A DNA stretch of 29,855 nt from CAIVPM01 sp049242865 (lineage in GTDB: Bacteria > Bacteroidota > Bacteroidia > Chitinophagales > Chitinophagaceae): assembly GCA_049242865.1 (NCBI GenBank), contig JBMLOR010000127.1, forward strand, positions 1 to 29,855, written 5' to 3'. Position 1 is the first letter of the stretch, and each line of letters opens with the position of its first letter. The notes beneath the pieces were generated by a model. That model saw nothing but the letters and a program-made list of their open reading frames with translations, searched no databases and was not told where the DNA came from. Below are positions 7,220-16,509 of the stretch, piece after piece. The position numbers and the translations under genes were made by a program.

Positions 7220-10200
7220 ATGAACTTAAAAAAAATTAGTACTTTTTTAGGCTTACTATTTTTGTGCACAATAGTTAAAGCCCAAACAATAACGCTACAA
7301 TCATCAAGGTTCGATGCTGGCCCATATGCATCGAGCGGTTCCATAGCAGTGCCTTTTACAACTACTGGATGTTTTGACTTAAATAATACTTTTACATTAT
7401 GGATTTCAAACAACAATTTTGTATCAGAAACTCAAATTGGAACTTATACTGGCTTTTACGCAACCTTTGTAAATGGAACAATTCCTGCAGCATTAGGAAC
7501 AGGAAACAATTTTAAAGTAAGAATAAAAAGCAGTAGTCCATCTATTACTTCTTTAGCATCTGCAGATTTTACTGTAAATACTCCTTTAGCAGGCAATATT
7601 GATACTACTAAAGTTTCACCAACATTTCCTAACAACAATTTAAGTACACAACAAGCTTTTGGATGGTGCAATGCAAGAACAGCAGGTACAAATTTGGCTT
7701 TAATTGATCAAAGTCCAGCTGGTTCTACATTATCTGCTACATATTACAACGAAATTTCTGCACCTAATACCCCGATTACAATAACTCCTACAGGTGGTGG
7801 TTATAGTATTCCTATGCAGCAAGCACATTATACATTTATTGCTAAAAGTGTGCGAGGTGGTAATGTGGGAACAAAAGCTTATTTTTTAATTAATTCGCCT
7901 AATAATATTGCAATTGCCACTATTGGTGAACAATTAGGATGTTTGCCAGATTCTCTAAGTTTTAAATTAGTAATTGACCCTGCAAGTGGAGGATTAGGTA
8001 ATAACTTTCCTGGCTCTACGGTAACAGTAAATTGGGGCGAAACACCACCAACTTCTAACACATATAAACTTTGTGATTTAGTTGCCACCGGAGGAGAAAT
8101 TTTTCATTATTATACCACAAACTCTTGTTTACAGGGAAATGGTACATTCAATGTTCAAGCCCAATTAAATAATCCATTTTATGTAGCTAATGACCCAATA
8201 TTAGGTACTTGTCCAAGACCAACAGTTTCATCAACTGCCAAAATTTTTAATAAGCCTAGAGCTAGTTTTAATCCTGGTACTATTGTTAATGGAACTAGAA
8301 GAGGCTGTTTAAACGTGCCAACTACTTTTGTAAATACTTCAATTCCTGGTTCAAGTGCAGGAAGCACAACAAATTGCACAAGTTTAGCTTATTATTATTG
8401 GTTTATTGATGGAAATGCAACGCCTGTATATGCATCATCAGTTAAAGAGGCCCCCAACAATTATAATTATACATTTACAACACCAGGAAATCATACCATT
8501 AGATTGCTAGTAGATAATGGAAGCTGTTCTACACATGATACCACCATGAGTATTTGTATCGAATCACCTGTTACAGCAAGTTTTACTTATCCTGGAGGTG
8601 CTACAACATTTAGTGGTTGTGCACCAAGTGTTACTCCAGTAAACACTACTCCAACAAACGCTTGTGGTGCTGCAAACTTTGTTTGGAGCGTTTTAACAAG
8701 TACAGGTAGTGCTGCACCAGCTGGCAGTTTTACTATAAGTAATCCAACAGCAGCAGCACCTTTAATTACCATAAACGCTGCAGGTAATTTTCAGATAAGA
8801 TTATGTGTAACAAATTCATGTAACATCACTTCTTGTGCCACTTTGCCTATAACATCTTTTGGCTCTGCCAATGTTACTTTCCCTTCTCGAATACAGCGTT
8901 ATTGTAATAATACTACAACAATAAATTTTCAAACTAACTCATCTCATACACCTACTTATGTAAATAATTTTGGTAGCTCTGAAGCGTATTCTTGGACAAT
9001 AACTCCTAAATCAACAGGTACTTTTTCTTTTATATCAGGTACTTCAGCAACTGATAGATTTCCTCAAATACAATTTAATGGATACGATAGCTTTTTGGTT
9101 AAAGTTGTTTATCAAAATAATTGTAATCCAAAGGCAGATTCACAATACATAGTTTTAAATGAACCTGTTTCTGCATTTGCTGGCAACGATGTGAGTGTTT
9201 GCTTTAGTGACAACAATATTGTATTAAGTAACGCCACATCTGGTGGACCAGTTGGCTCAATTTTATGGACAAGATTACCTAGCAGTAATGGAACTTTTAG
9301 TAACGCTAGTATTTTAAATCCTACATACACTTTTGGAGCAACCGAAAAAACTGTAGGATTTGTAAATTTAAGACTACAAGTTACACCTTCATCCCCAACT
9401 GCTTGTCCTAGCGTTAGTGATACTATTAGAGTTACAATAAATCCAAGAAATTTTGCTGCAAATGACTCTACGAAAATTTGTAGTGGCACCAGTCTAAATT
9501 ATGTTCCCACAAGCAGTGTAAGTGGAAGTACATTTTCATATACATCGAACGTTTTGTATGGTACAGTTACAGGTAATACTTTATCTGGTAACGGAAATAT
9601 TACAGATAATTTAGTTTGTACAACACCATCTAACGATAGTGCAATAGTTTTGTATACAATTACACCAACAGCTAATACTTGTACTGGAGAATCTTTCACT
9701 TATAAAGTAACCGTTTACCCTGTTGCTACATTAACTGTTAATCCATTAGCACAATCCATTTGTAGTTTCAATGCTACCAATATTGGATTAACAAGTAGTG
9801 TGCCTTATGCTTTGTATAGTTGGACTGCCACTTCAAGTAGTCCAAGTGTAACAGGATTTAGTAATCAAGCAAATCAAAACGTAACTGCTATTCAGCAAAC
9901 ATTAAATAATACGTCTTTAGTAGATCAAACTGTAACTTATACTATAAGGGCAATTGGCAAAAATGGATGTAATAGTGCAACTCAAAATGCAGTGATTACA
10001 ATTGCACCTGGACCATCCATTGCAAATGCAGGAAGAGATACTTTGTTATGTAGCACAACAACTTTTTCTCTAACAGGTAATATTCCTGTAAGTGGAAATC
10101 CATCTTGGAGCCAAATTGGAACTTTACCAAATATTGCTACAGGAGTACCTACAAATTCTTCTAGTGCTAACTTAACAGGATTAACTAGCGGTAGCTACAG

Positions 10201-13200
10201 TTTTGAGTACAGAATAAATTCAAGTGTTGGTGGATGTCCTTCAACTTCTGATACTATTAGTGTAACTATACGACCAACAATTACTGTTGCTAATGCAGGT
10301 ATTGATACTTCGATTTGTGAATATGATGAATCAATTTCAAGAACAATAAATTTAAGAGGTAACATCGATGCTACAAGGCCTTTTGAAACAGGAAGATGGT
10401 CAATTGTATCTCAACCAACTTCATCTACAGCTACATTTAGTAGTTTAACAAATCCCAATGCAACATTCAACTTTAATAAAGTAGGAAATTATGTTGTAAG
10501 ATGGACTATTACAAACGATGCTAATTGCACTCCATCATTTAGTGAACGAACAATTAGAGTGTTTCCTGTTACTACAAGAGGTTTAATAGCTGCAACTTCA
10601 TTTGAGGCTTGCAAAAACAGTAACATTAGTGTAAACTTAATTAATTATACAGGTAGTATTTTAAAATGGCAAGTAAATCCAAAACCATTAAGTGATAATA
10701 TTTTCATTGATTCGCTTGTAACTAATAGCACGATTTTGTTTAGCAATGTACAAGACACATTTCAAATACGTGCAATTGTGCAAAGTACAGGTGCTGCATT
10801 TGGTTGTAGTGTTCAAGATACAGCAACAATTAGAACTATTAATGTAGCTCCTTTAGCTGTTGCAGGTAATTTAGGAATTGATACTACCATTTGTAGTACA
10901 ACTAATACAGGTAATATTTTTGTGAATGGAAACACAGGAAATGTTACCAAATGGGTTTGGAGTACAACAAGTGCTGCAGGTCCTTACACAGCAGGTTCTT
11001 TTTTTGGTGGTAGTCCATTTACATTTACAAACGTTGCTCAAACAAGATGGTATAGAGCTATTGTTACAAGTGGTGTTTGTCCTGCTGATACCACAGCACC
11101 AAAGCAAGTTACCATAGCTACTAATACAGATATTGCAAATGCAGGTAACGATACAATTTTGTGTAACCAAACTACTTATACTTTAGTCGGAAATACACCA
11201 AGTGGAGGAACAACATCTTGGTCGCAAATAGCAGGCAATGGCGTTACTGGATTACCAGTTAATACACCAACAGCTAACATAAGTGGAATTATTGCTGATG
11301 GGAATATCATGAGATTTAGATATGTTGTTTCCAATGGAATTTGCCCAGCAACAGATGATACAGTGAGTGTTCGTTCTTTGCCACAAATTGTAAATCAAAT
11401 TTCAAATACACCTGTTACAATTTGTAGTGGTCAATCAACTGTTATACTTGGTCAGGCACCAAGTGGAGGATTAGGAAGTGGTTACACTTATCAATGGGAT
11501 AGTAGTTTTAATAATTCAACATGGTTGCCAATAGTTGGAGCAACAAATTCAGATTTAAATATCAGTCCTTTAAACTCTGTTTACGTTCGTAGAAGAGTTT
11601 TTTCAGCAAATTGTGAGTTAGCTAGTAATTCAGTTTTAATTACAGTATTGGCACCAATAACTAACAACTCTATAGCACCAAACCAAGGAATTTGTACAGG
11701 TACTACACCTACAACAATTATAGGTTCAACACCAACAGGTGGTGGAGGTGTTTATAATTATCAATGGCAAATTTTTAATGGGTCTACATTTGTAAATATT
11801 GTTAGTGCAAATAATAAAGATTACACCCCAGGTGTTTTATCAGATACACAGTATTATCGCAGAGTTGTTACCACAAATTTGTGCACAGGACTACAATCTA
11901 GCATTAGTAATATTGATACAATTACTGTTTATGAAGATGCAAGAGCACAGTTCACCAGTAAATTTACAATTGCCTGCCCACCATTTAACTTAGACACGGT
12001 AATTACAGCCATTCATTATCTTCCAGGAAATGGAGTTTATAGATGGGATACAAGTGGTGTGTTTTTAGCTAATGGTCAGGCCTTTCCTTCATTAATTAAA
12101 ACATTTGGCCCAGATAGTGTTCAATTAAAATTAAAAGTATTTAGCCCTTATGGTTGTAAAGCTGATAGTGCTAGTTTAAAAATCTTAGTACAACCTCGTC
12201 CACAACCTAATATTTCATTGGCTTCAACTACAGTTTGTGCATCAGGGTCTGTAAACTTTACAAACTCAACTCCTTTTGTAAATCTGTTTACATACAAGTG
12301 GGAGTTCAGAAATGGGGGAGTTAATCAAACTTATATTGGCCAAAATCCACCTAGCCAAAACTTTGTAGCAGGTAATTTTAGAGACAGTATTTATAAAATT
12401 ACCTTAACAGCATATTCTGTTTGTGATAGTGTTAAAAAAGATACTTTCTTAACTGTAAGAACTGCTCCAAAAGCAATTTTTGTACCCGATAGAACATTTG
12501 CTTGTTCACCAGCAACCATAAATTTTTCAAACTTATCTTTTGGTAATAATATTACATACAATTGGTATTTTGATAGTATTCCGCCAAATGCATTTGTTCC
12601 AAACATTACAACAACCATCAAAAACAATCAATCATTTACTTATATCACCGGATTTAGAGATACAATTTATGCTAGGTTAAGGGTAAGTAATGAATGTGGA
12701 GCAGATAGTCAACGTCATGTAATTTTAGTTGATCCAAATTCAATTGCTTTGAATGTAGTAGTTCCAGGTGGTCAAAATTTTGGATGTTCTCCTCTTACTG
12801 TAAATTTTCAAAATAACTCCATTGGAGGTACCAACTATTTTTGGAATTTTGCTGATGGTACTCCTCCTGTAACACGAACTACAACACAAGGTGTTGAAGT
12901 AGTGCCTTATACATTTAATAATCCTGGTTCTTACAATGTTAGCATCAGAGCTAGCAATAGCTGTAATGATACCACCATAACTCGATTAATTAGAGTTTAT
13001 GGAACTCCAAAACCAAGTTTTACAGCATCAGTTTTAAATTTATGTATTGGCGATACTGTTAGTTTTACAAACACTACAGATACAGCAACGAGTTATTTAT
13101 GGAAGTTTGGAGATAATACAACAAGTAATGTACCTAATCCTAAAAAAAGATATAACGCTGCTGGTAATTACACAGTTTGGTTGATTGCAACAAGATTGCA

Positions 13201-15268
13201 TAATCCTCCAGGTGGTGCATGTATAGATAGTGTAAGTTTACCAATTATTGTAACTGCTACACAACCTGCTAGTGTTACTACAAGTGGAAATGTTAGCAGT
13301 TGTAAACCATTCACAGTTCAGTTTACAAATAACACCGTGCCCAATAATGGTGCTACTTGGGTTTGGGGCGATGGCACTTTACCAAATGGAACAGGTAATA
13401 ATGTAGTACATACTTATCAAGATACTGGTACTTACAATGCTCAGTTAAGCGTAACTGGTTTAAATGGCTGTACCTATGTAAATACTCAAGTAATCAGGGT
13501 TAATGGACCATCTGGAACGTGGACTTACGATAAGGGCTTTATTTGTAACACAACCCCAGTTCGTTTTCAAGTTACTGGTGTAAGTTATGATTCTTTGAAA
13601 TTTAATTTTGGTAACAATGATTCTATAATAACAAGAAACTCTACCATATTCTATACTTATAATCAAGGTGGAAGTTTTGTTCCGAGTGTTACCTTAATTG
13701 CAGGTGGGGGCTCTTGTACATTTAAACTGCAAGGGGTAGATACTATAAAAATAAATAGAGTAAAAGCTGGATTTAGATACACCGATAATAAAATTTGTGG
13801 TTCTACTACAGTATCATTTACTGATACAACAAGAGCTGATTTTGGAGTAATTGCTCGAACTTGGGATTTTGGAGATGGTTCTCCAACATCTAGCCTTCAA
13901 AATCCAACAAAAACATATACTTCAACGGGTAATTATACCATTAAATTGTATGTTACAAGTAATGGTGGTTGTGTAGATTCTTCAGTGCTTCCAATTTATG
14001 TTAAAGTAAATGATATACCTGTAATAACTTCAATTTTAAGAGTAGATACTGCTTGTAGTAATCGACTTGTACAATACCGTGCTTTTGTAACGGCAATTGA
14101 TTCTATTCCTCCAACAAATTATTTATGGAATTTTGGAAATGGTGCAGCAGCTTCAGGAATCCAAGCAACAAACTCTTTTAGTGTTGGTATTTATGTTGAT
14201 ACTTTTAGTGTAACTACAATTAATGGCTGTAAAGCATCACTAACTAAACGTTTAGTTATCAATCCTACTCCAATCGTAACCATTGCACCAGCTGGTAACC
14301 AATTATTGTGTAGAGGAAATTCCATGAACCTTACTGCAAGTGGGGCAAATAGTTATTCTTGGTCTCCAACTAATGGATTAAGTTGTACAAGTTGTGCAAA
14401 TCCTATTGCAACACCTTTGGTGTCAACACAATATGTTGTAACTGGAACTGCTACCAATGGTTGTAGTAGTACCGATACCATAAGCATTTCAGTACCACAA
14501 CCTTTTAAAATTTCAACCTTACCAAACGATAGTATTTGTATTGGTCAACATACATTTTTAGGTGTTAGTGGTGCTAATAATTATTTATGGAGTCCTTCAA
14601 CTGATTTATCAAGTGCAACGTCTCCTAACCCAAGAGCTGAACCTAAAGTAACTACTACTTATCAAGTTATTGGATTTGATGCATTTAATTGTTTTACCGA
14701 TACTGCTTATGTAAATATTGGTGTTGGGCAATATCCAATTGTACAATTGGGTAGAGATACTATTTATTCAACTGGTACACAAATTACATTGGCTCCTTCG
14801 GTACTAAATGGACCAATTAGAACGTGGTTGTGGCGTCCTGCAAACGACTTAAGTTGTAGCAATTGTGCAGCTCCTGTTGCTACAATTAAAGACAATATTT
14901 GTTATAATGTTACAGCAACTAATATTTATGGTTGTGCAGGAAGTGACACCATTTGTGTAAGGGCATTTTGCGAAAATAGCCAAGTGTTTATTCCTAATGC
15001 ATTTAGCCCAGATGGTGATGGAATTAATGATATTTTAATGGTGCGTGGTACAGGAATTAGAAGTGTAAAATCATTTAGAGTATTTAATCGTTGGGGGCAA
15101 GCAGTTTTTGATAGAGCCAACTTTGTACCTAATGATAGAAACTTTGGGTGGGATGGAAAAGTTAAAGGTTCTATTGCACCTGTTGAAGTTTATGTGTACA
15201 CTTGTGAAGTAATTTGTGACAATGGCACACCATTTACTTACAAAGGAAATGTTGCTTTAATTAGATAA
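7220..15268 (+). CDS. Giant PKD-repeat surface protein with T9SS type B (CHU_C) sorting domain, 2682 aa
   Basis: Signal peptide at residues 1-21 (MNLKKISTFLGLLFLCTIVKA). The body is a long chain of Ig/PKD-like beta domains rich in Ser, Thr, Asn and paired Cys. PKD-like modules with NAG-x-D-x-x-x-C openings start near residues 650, 935, 1024 and 1306. Classical PKD domains with WxFGDG-type motifs follow near 1874 (WNFADGTP), 1960 (WKFGDNTT), 2048 (WGDGTLP) and 2215 (WDFGDGSP). Residues about 2589-2682 form the gliding-motility-associated C-terminal domain: VFIPNAFSPDGDGINDILMV, then FNRWGQAVFDR and GWDGKVKG. This is the T9SS type B signal found in SprB-like adhesins and mega-proteins. It would be surface-displayed and mediate adhesion or gliding (inference). 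The PorP/SprF gene lies 66 nt downstream, the usual companion. Confidence 0.96.
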   Translation: MNLKKISTFLGLLFLCTIVKAQTITLQSSRFDAGPYASSGSIAVPFTTTGCFDLNNTFTLWISNNNFVSETQIGTYTGFYATFVNGTIPAALGTGNNFKVRIKSSSPSITSLASADFTVNTPLAGNIDTTKVSPTFPNNNLSTQQAFGWCNARTAGTNLALIDQSPAGSTLSATYYNEISAPNTPITITPTGGGYSIPMQQAHYTFIAKSVRGGNVGTKAYFLINSPNNIAIATIGEQLGCLPDSLSFKLVIDPASGGLGNNFPGSTVTVNWGETPPTSNTYKLCDLVATGGEIFHYYTTNSCLQGNGTFNVQAQLNNPFYVANDPILGTCPRPTVSSTAKIFNKPRASFNPGTIVNGTRRGCLNVPTTFVNTSIPGSSAGSTTNCTSLAYYYWFIDGNATPVYASSVKEAPNNYNYTFTTPGNHTIRLLVDNGSCSTHDTTMSICIESPVTASFTYPGGATTFSGCAPSVTPVNTTPTNACGAANFVWSVLTSTGSAAPAGSFTISNPTAAAPLITINAAGNFQIRLCVTNSCNITSCATLPITSFGSANVTFPSRIQRYCNNTTTINFQTNSSHTPTYVNNFGSSEAYSWTITPKSTGTFSFISGTSATDRFPQIQFNGYDSFLVKVVYQNNCNPKADSQYIVLNEPVSAFAGNDVSVCFSDNNIVLSNATSGGPVGSILWTRLPSSNGTFSNASILNPTYTFGATEKTVGFVNLRLQVTPSSPTACPSVSDTIRVTINPRNFAANDSTKICSGTSLNYVPTSSVSGSTFSYTSNVLYGTVTGNTLSGNGNITDNLVCTTPSNDSAIVLYTITPTANTCTGESFTYKVTVYPVATLTVNPLAQSICSFNATNIGLTSSVPYALYSWTATSSSPSVTGFSNQANQNVTAIQQTLNNTSLVDQTVTYTIRAIGKNGCNSATQNAVITIAPGPSIANAGRDTLLCSTTTFSLTGNIPVSGNPSWSQIGTLPNIATGVPTNSSSANLTGLTSGSYSFEYRINSSVGGCPSTSDTISVTIRPTITVANAGIDTSICEYDESISRTINLRGNIDATRPFETGRWSIVSQPTSSTATFSSLTNPNATFNFNKVGNYVVRWTITNDANCTPSFSERTIRVFPVTTRGLIAATSFEACKNSNISVNLINYTGSILKWQVNPKPLSDNIFIDSLVTNSTILFSNVQDTFQIRAIVQSTGAAFGCSVQDTATIRTINVAPLAVAGNLGIDTTICSTTNTGNIFVNGNTGNVTKWVWSTTSAAGPYTAGSFFGGSPFTFTNVAQTRWYRAIVTSGVCPADTTAPKQVTIATNTDIANAGNDTILCNQTTYTLVGNTPSGGTTSWSQIAGNGVTGLPVNTPTANISGIIADGNIMRFRYVVSNGICPATDDTVSVRSLPQIVNQISNTPVTICSGQSTVILGQAPSGGLGSGYTYQWDSSFNNSTWLPIVGATNSDLNISPLNSVYVRRRVFSANCELASNSVLITVLAPITNNSIAPNQGICTGTTPTTIIGSTPTGGGGVYNYQWQIFNGSTFVNIVSANNKDYTPGVLSDTQYYRRVVTTNLCTGLQSSISNIDTITVYEDARAQFTSKFTIACPPFNLDTVITAIHYLPGNGVYRWDTSGVFLANGQAFPSLIKTFGPDSVQLKLKVFSPYGCKADSASLKILVQPRPQPNISLASTTVCASGSVNFTNSTPFVNLFTYKWEFRNGGVNQTYIGQNPPSQNFVAGNFRDSIYKITLTAYSVCDSVKKDTFLTVRTAPKAIFVPDRTFACSPATINFSNLSFGNNITYNWYFDSIPPNAFVPNITTTIKNNQSFTYITGFRDTIYARLRVSNECGADSQRHVILVDPNSIALNVVVPGGQNFGCSPLTVNFQNNSIGGTNYFWNFADGTPPVTRTTTQGVEVVPYTFNNPGSYNVSIRASNSCNDTTITRLIRVYGTPKPSFTASVLNLCIGDTVSFTNTTDTATSYLWKFGDNTTSNVPNPKKRYNAAGNYTVWLIATRLHNPPGGACIDSVSLPIIVTATQPASVTTSGNVSSCKPFTVQFTNNTVPNNGATWVWGDGTLPNGTGNNVVHTYQDTGTYNAQLSVTGLNGCTYVNTQVIRVNGPSGTWTYDKGFICNTTPVRFQVTGVSYDSLKFNFGNNDSIITRNSTIFYTYNQGGSFVPSVTLIAGGGSCTFKLQGVDTIKINRVKAGFRYTDNKICGSTTVSFTDTTRADFGVIARTWDFGDGSPTSSLQNPTKTYTSTGNYTIKLYVTSNGGCVDSSVLPIYVKVNDIPVITSILRVDTACSNRLVQYRAFVTAIDSIPPTNYLWNFGNGAAASGIQATNSFSVGIYVDTFSVTTINGCKASLTKRLVINPTPIVTIAPAGNQLLCRGNSMNLTASGANSYSWSPTNGLSCTSCANPIATPLVSTQYVVTGTATNGCSSTDTISISVPQPFKISTLPNDSICIGQHTFLGVSGANNYLWSPSTDLSSATSPNPRAEPKVTTTYQVIGFDAFNCFTDTAYVNIGVGQYPIVQLGRDTIYSTGTQITLAPSVLNGPIRTWLWRPANDLSCSNCAAPVATIKDNICYNVTATNIYGCAGSDTICVRAFCENSQVFIPNAFSPDGDGINDILMVRGTGIRSVKSFRVFNRWGQAVFDRANFVPNDRNFGWDGKVKGSIAPVEVYVYTCEVICDNGTPFTYKGNVALIR

Positions 15269-15278
15269 AATTTTATGT

Positions 15279-15316
15279 CGCCTATTTGCTTAAACATTTG
15301 TTGATAGGCGTTTATT
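15279..15316 (+). repeat. Inverted repeat between adhesin and porP-like genes
   Basis: CGCCTAT (15279-15285) pairs with ATAGGCG (15304-15310) across an 18-nt loop, followed by TTTATT. It could be a weak terminator or attenuator that lowers expression of the porP-like gene relative to the adhesin, or the reverse, an RNA-stability element. The complementarity is seen; the role is inferred. Confidence 0.4.
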
Positions 15317-15334
15317 AATAAGAAAGAATTTGGT

Positions 15335-16357
15335 ATGAAAAAAATTATAGTTGTGTTCTTACTGATCATCTTTATACAAAAGAACCAAGCACAAGATCTT
15401 ACATTTTCTCAGTTTTATGAGCAGCCTTTGCTACGAAACCCAGCATTAGCAGGCGTTTTTGATGGCGACGTTAGGGTTAAAGCAATTTTTAGAAATCAAT
15501 GGAATGCTGTTACAGTGCCTTTTCAAACAGGTGCATTAAGTGGCGAATTAAAAATGCCCATGCGTAATGCTGCCAATGATTGGATTACTATTGGAATGCA
15601 AATTACTCATGATGTTGCTGGAGATGCAAGGCTTAAAAGAACTTCGTTACAACCTGCAATTAATTATCACAAAAATTTAGGAAACGAAAATTATTTGTCA
15701 TTAGCATTTATGGGTGGCCCAGTTAACTCACAATTCGATCCCACTCGTTTAAAATGGGATGATCAATTTGTAGCTGGAAGCTATAATCCTGCAAACCCTA
15801 CTGCTCAAGTTTTTAACAATACAGGATATACTTATTGGGATGCAAGTGTTGGACTTACTTACACAGGAGTTTTAAGTGAAGAAACAAGATTTTATGCCGG
15901 TGCTGCATTATTTCATTTCAATAATCCAAAGCTTAATTTCTATTCAAATAATGGACAGTTTAGTGTGTTAGGTAGAAAATTAGTATTAAATGCAGGATTA
16001 ACTACTCGTACTAGCGATAACAATAAAATACAAGTATATGCCGATTATTTTAATCAGGCAGGTGCTAGTCAGTTTTTAGGTGGTTTTTTATATGGAATTG
16101 AATTTGTAAATAGATATGAAGATAATAAAACAGTAAATTTAAATTTAGGAGCATTTTTTAGATGGAATGATGCGTTGATACCAGTAATTAATTTTGATTT
16201 CTTTGATTTTACTTTAGGTCTGAGTTATGATGTTAATGTATCACGTCTCAAAGCTGCCTCTCAAATGCAAGGTGGCTTTGAGTTAAGTGCTACTTATAGA
16301 GCATCTTTAAACAGAAGATCTAATTTTAGCGACGCTGTAAGATGTGTTAGATTTTAA
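15335..16357 (+). CDS. PorP/SprF family type IX secretion membrane protein
   Basis: 340 aa, the normal length for the family. The signal peptide (residues 1-19) is followed by the family opening DLTFSQFYEQPLLRNPALAG, then the block FRNQWNAVTVPFQT and the long alternating beta-strand pattern of an outer-membrane barrel. SWISS-level motifs such as MGGPVNSQFDPTRLKWDDQF and the late LGLSYDVNVSRLKAASQMQGGFELSATYR also fit. In Flavobacterium, SprF is needed for secretion or attachment of the SprB adhesin, and type B tail proteins are commonly encoded just before such a gene. That order is kept here, so its specific client is most likely the 2,682-aa protein. The start is the only one that gives the signal peptide. 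Confidence 0.96.
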   Translation: MKKIIVVFLLIIFIQKNQAQDLTFSQFYEQPLLRNPALAGVFDGDVRVKAIFRNQWNAVTVPFQTGALSGELKMPMRNAANDWITIGMQITHDVAGDARLKRTSLQPAINYHKNLGNENYLSLAFMGGPVNSQFDPTRLKWDDQFVAGSYNPANPTAQVFNNTGYTYWDASVGLTYTGVLSEETRFYAGAALFHFNNPKLNFYSNNGQFSVLGRKLVLNAGLTTRTSDNNKIQVYADYFNQAGASQFLGGFLYGIEFVNRYEDNKTVNLNLGAFFRWNDALIPVINFDFFDFTLGLSYDVNVSRLKAASQMQGGFELSATYRASLNRRSNFSDAVRCVRF

Positions 16358-16394
16358 TTTTCATTGTTATAACTTCTAATGCCTAGAGCAACCC

Positions 16395-16410
16395 CAAAAT
16401 TTAAATTTTG
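16395..16410. repeat. 16-bp perfect palindrome
   Basis: CAAAATTTAAATTTTG reads the same on both strands. It lies 38 nt after the porP-like stop and 55 nt before the -7 element of the decarboxylase gene. It has no T tract, so it is a poor terminator. It could be a regulator site or chance in AT-rich DNA. Confidence 0.3.
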
Positions 16411-16464
16411 AATTAATACTAAAAATTGCCTCAAAAAAATAATCCCTTCAATTATTCAAACATA

Positions 16465-16472
16465 TACTTTTG
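16465..16472 (+). promoter_or_regulatory. -7 element of the arginine decarboxylase promoter
   Basis: TACTTTTG is an exact TAnnTTTG match 38 nt before the start codon at 16510. No good -33 TTTG is present at 19-21 nt upstream. Confidence 0.45.
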
Positions 16473-16509
16473 CTAAAATTTATTATTTAAAAGCAATTCA
16501 AAATTTATA

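Noticed and set aside
10871..11170. A Cys-rich 99-aa ORF on the minus strand inside the giant PKD gene, looking like a toxin or metal-binding peptide
   Set aside because: It is the antisense of a Thr/Ala/Gly-rich segment whose ACA/GCA codons read as Cys codons in the reverse strand. No promoter or conserved start was seen.
16395..16410. The 16-bp palindrome as a terminator of the porP-like gene
   Set aside because: It is all A/T apart from the ends and has no T tract; its strength as a terminator would be negligible.
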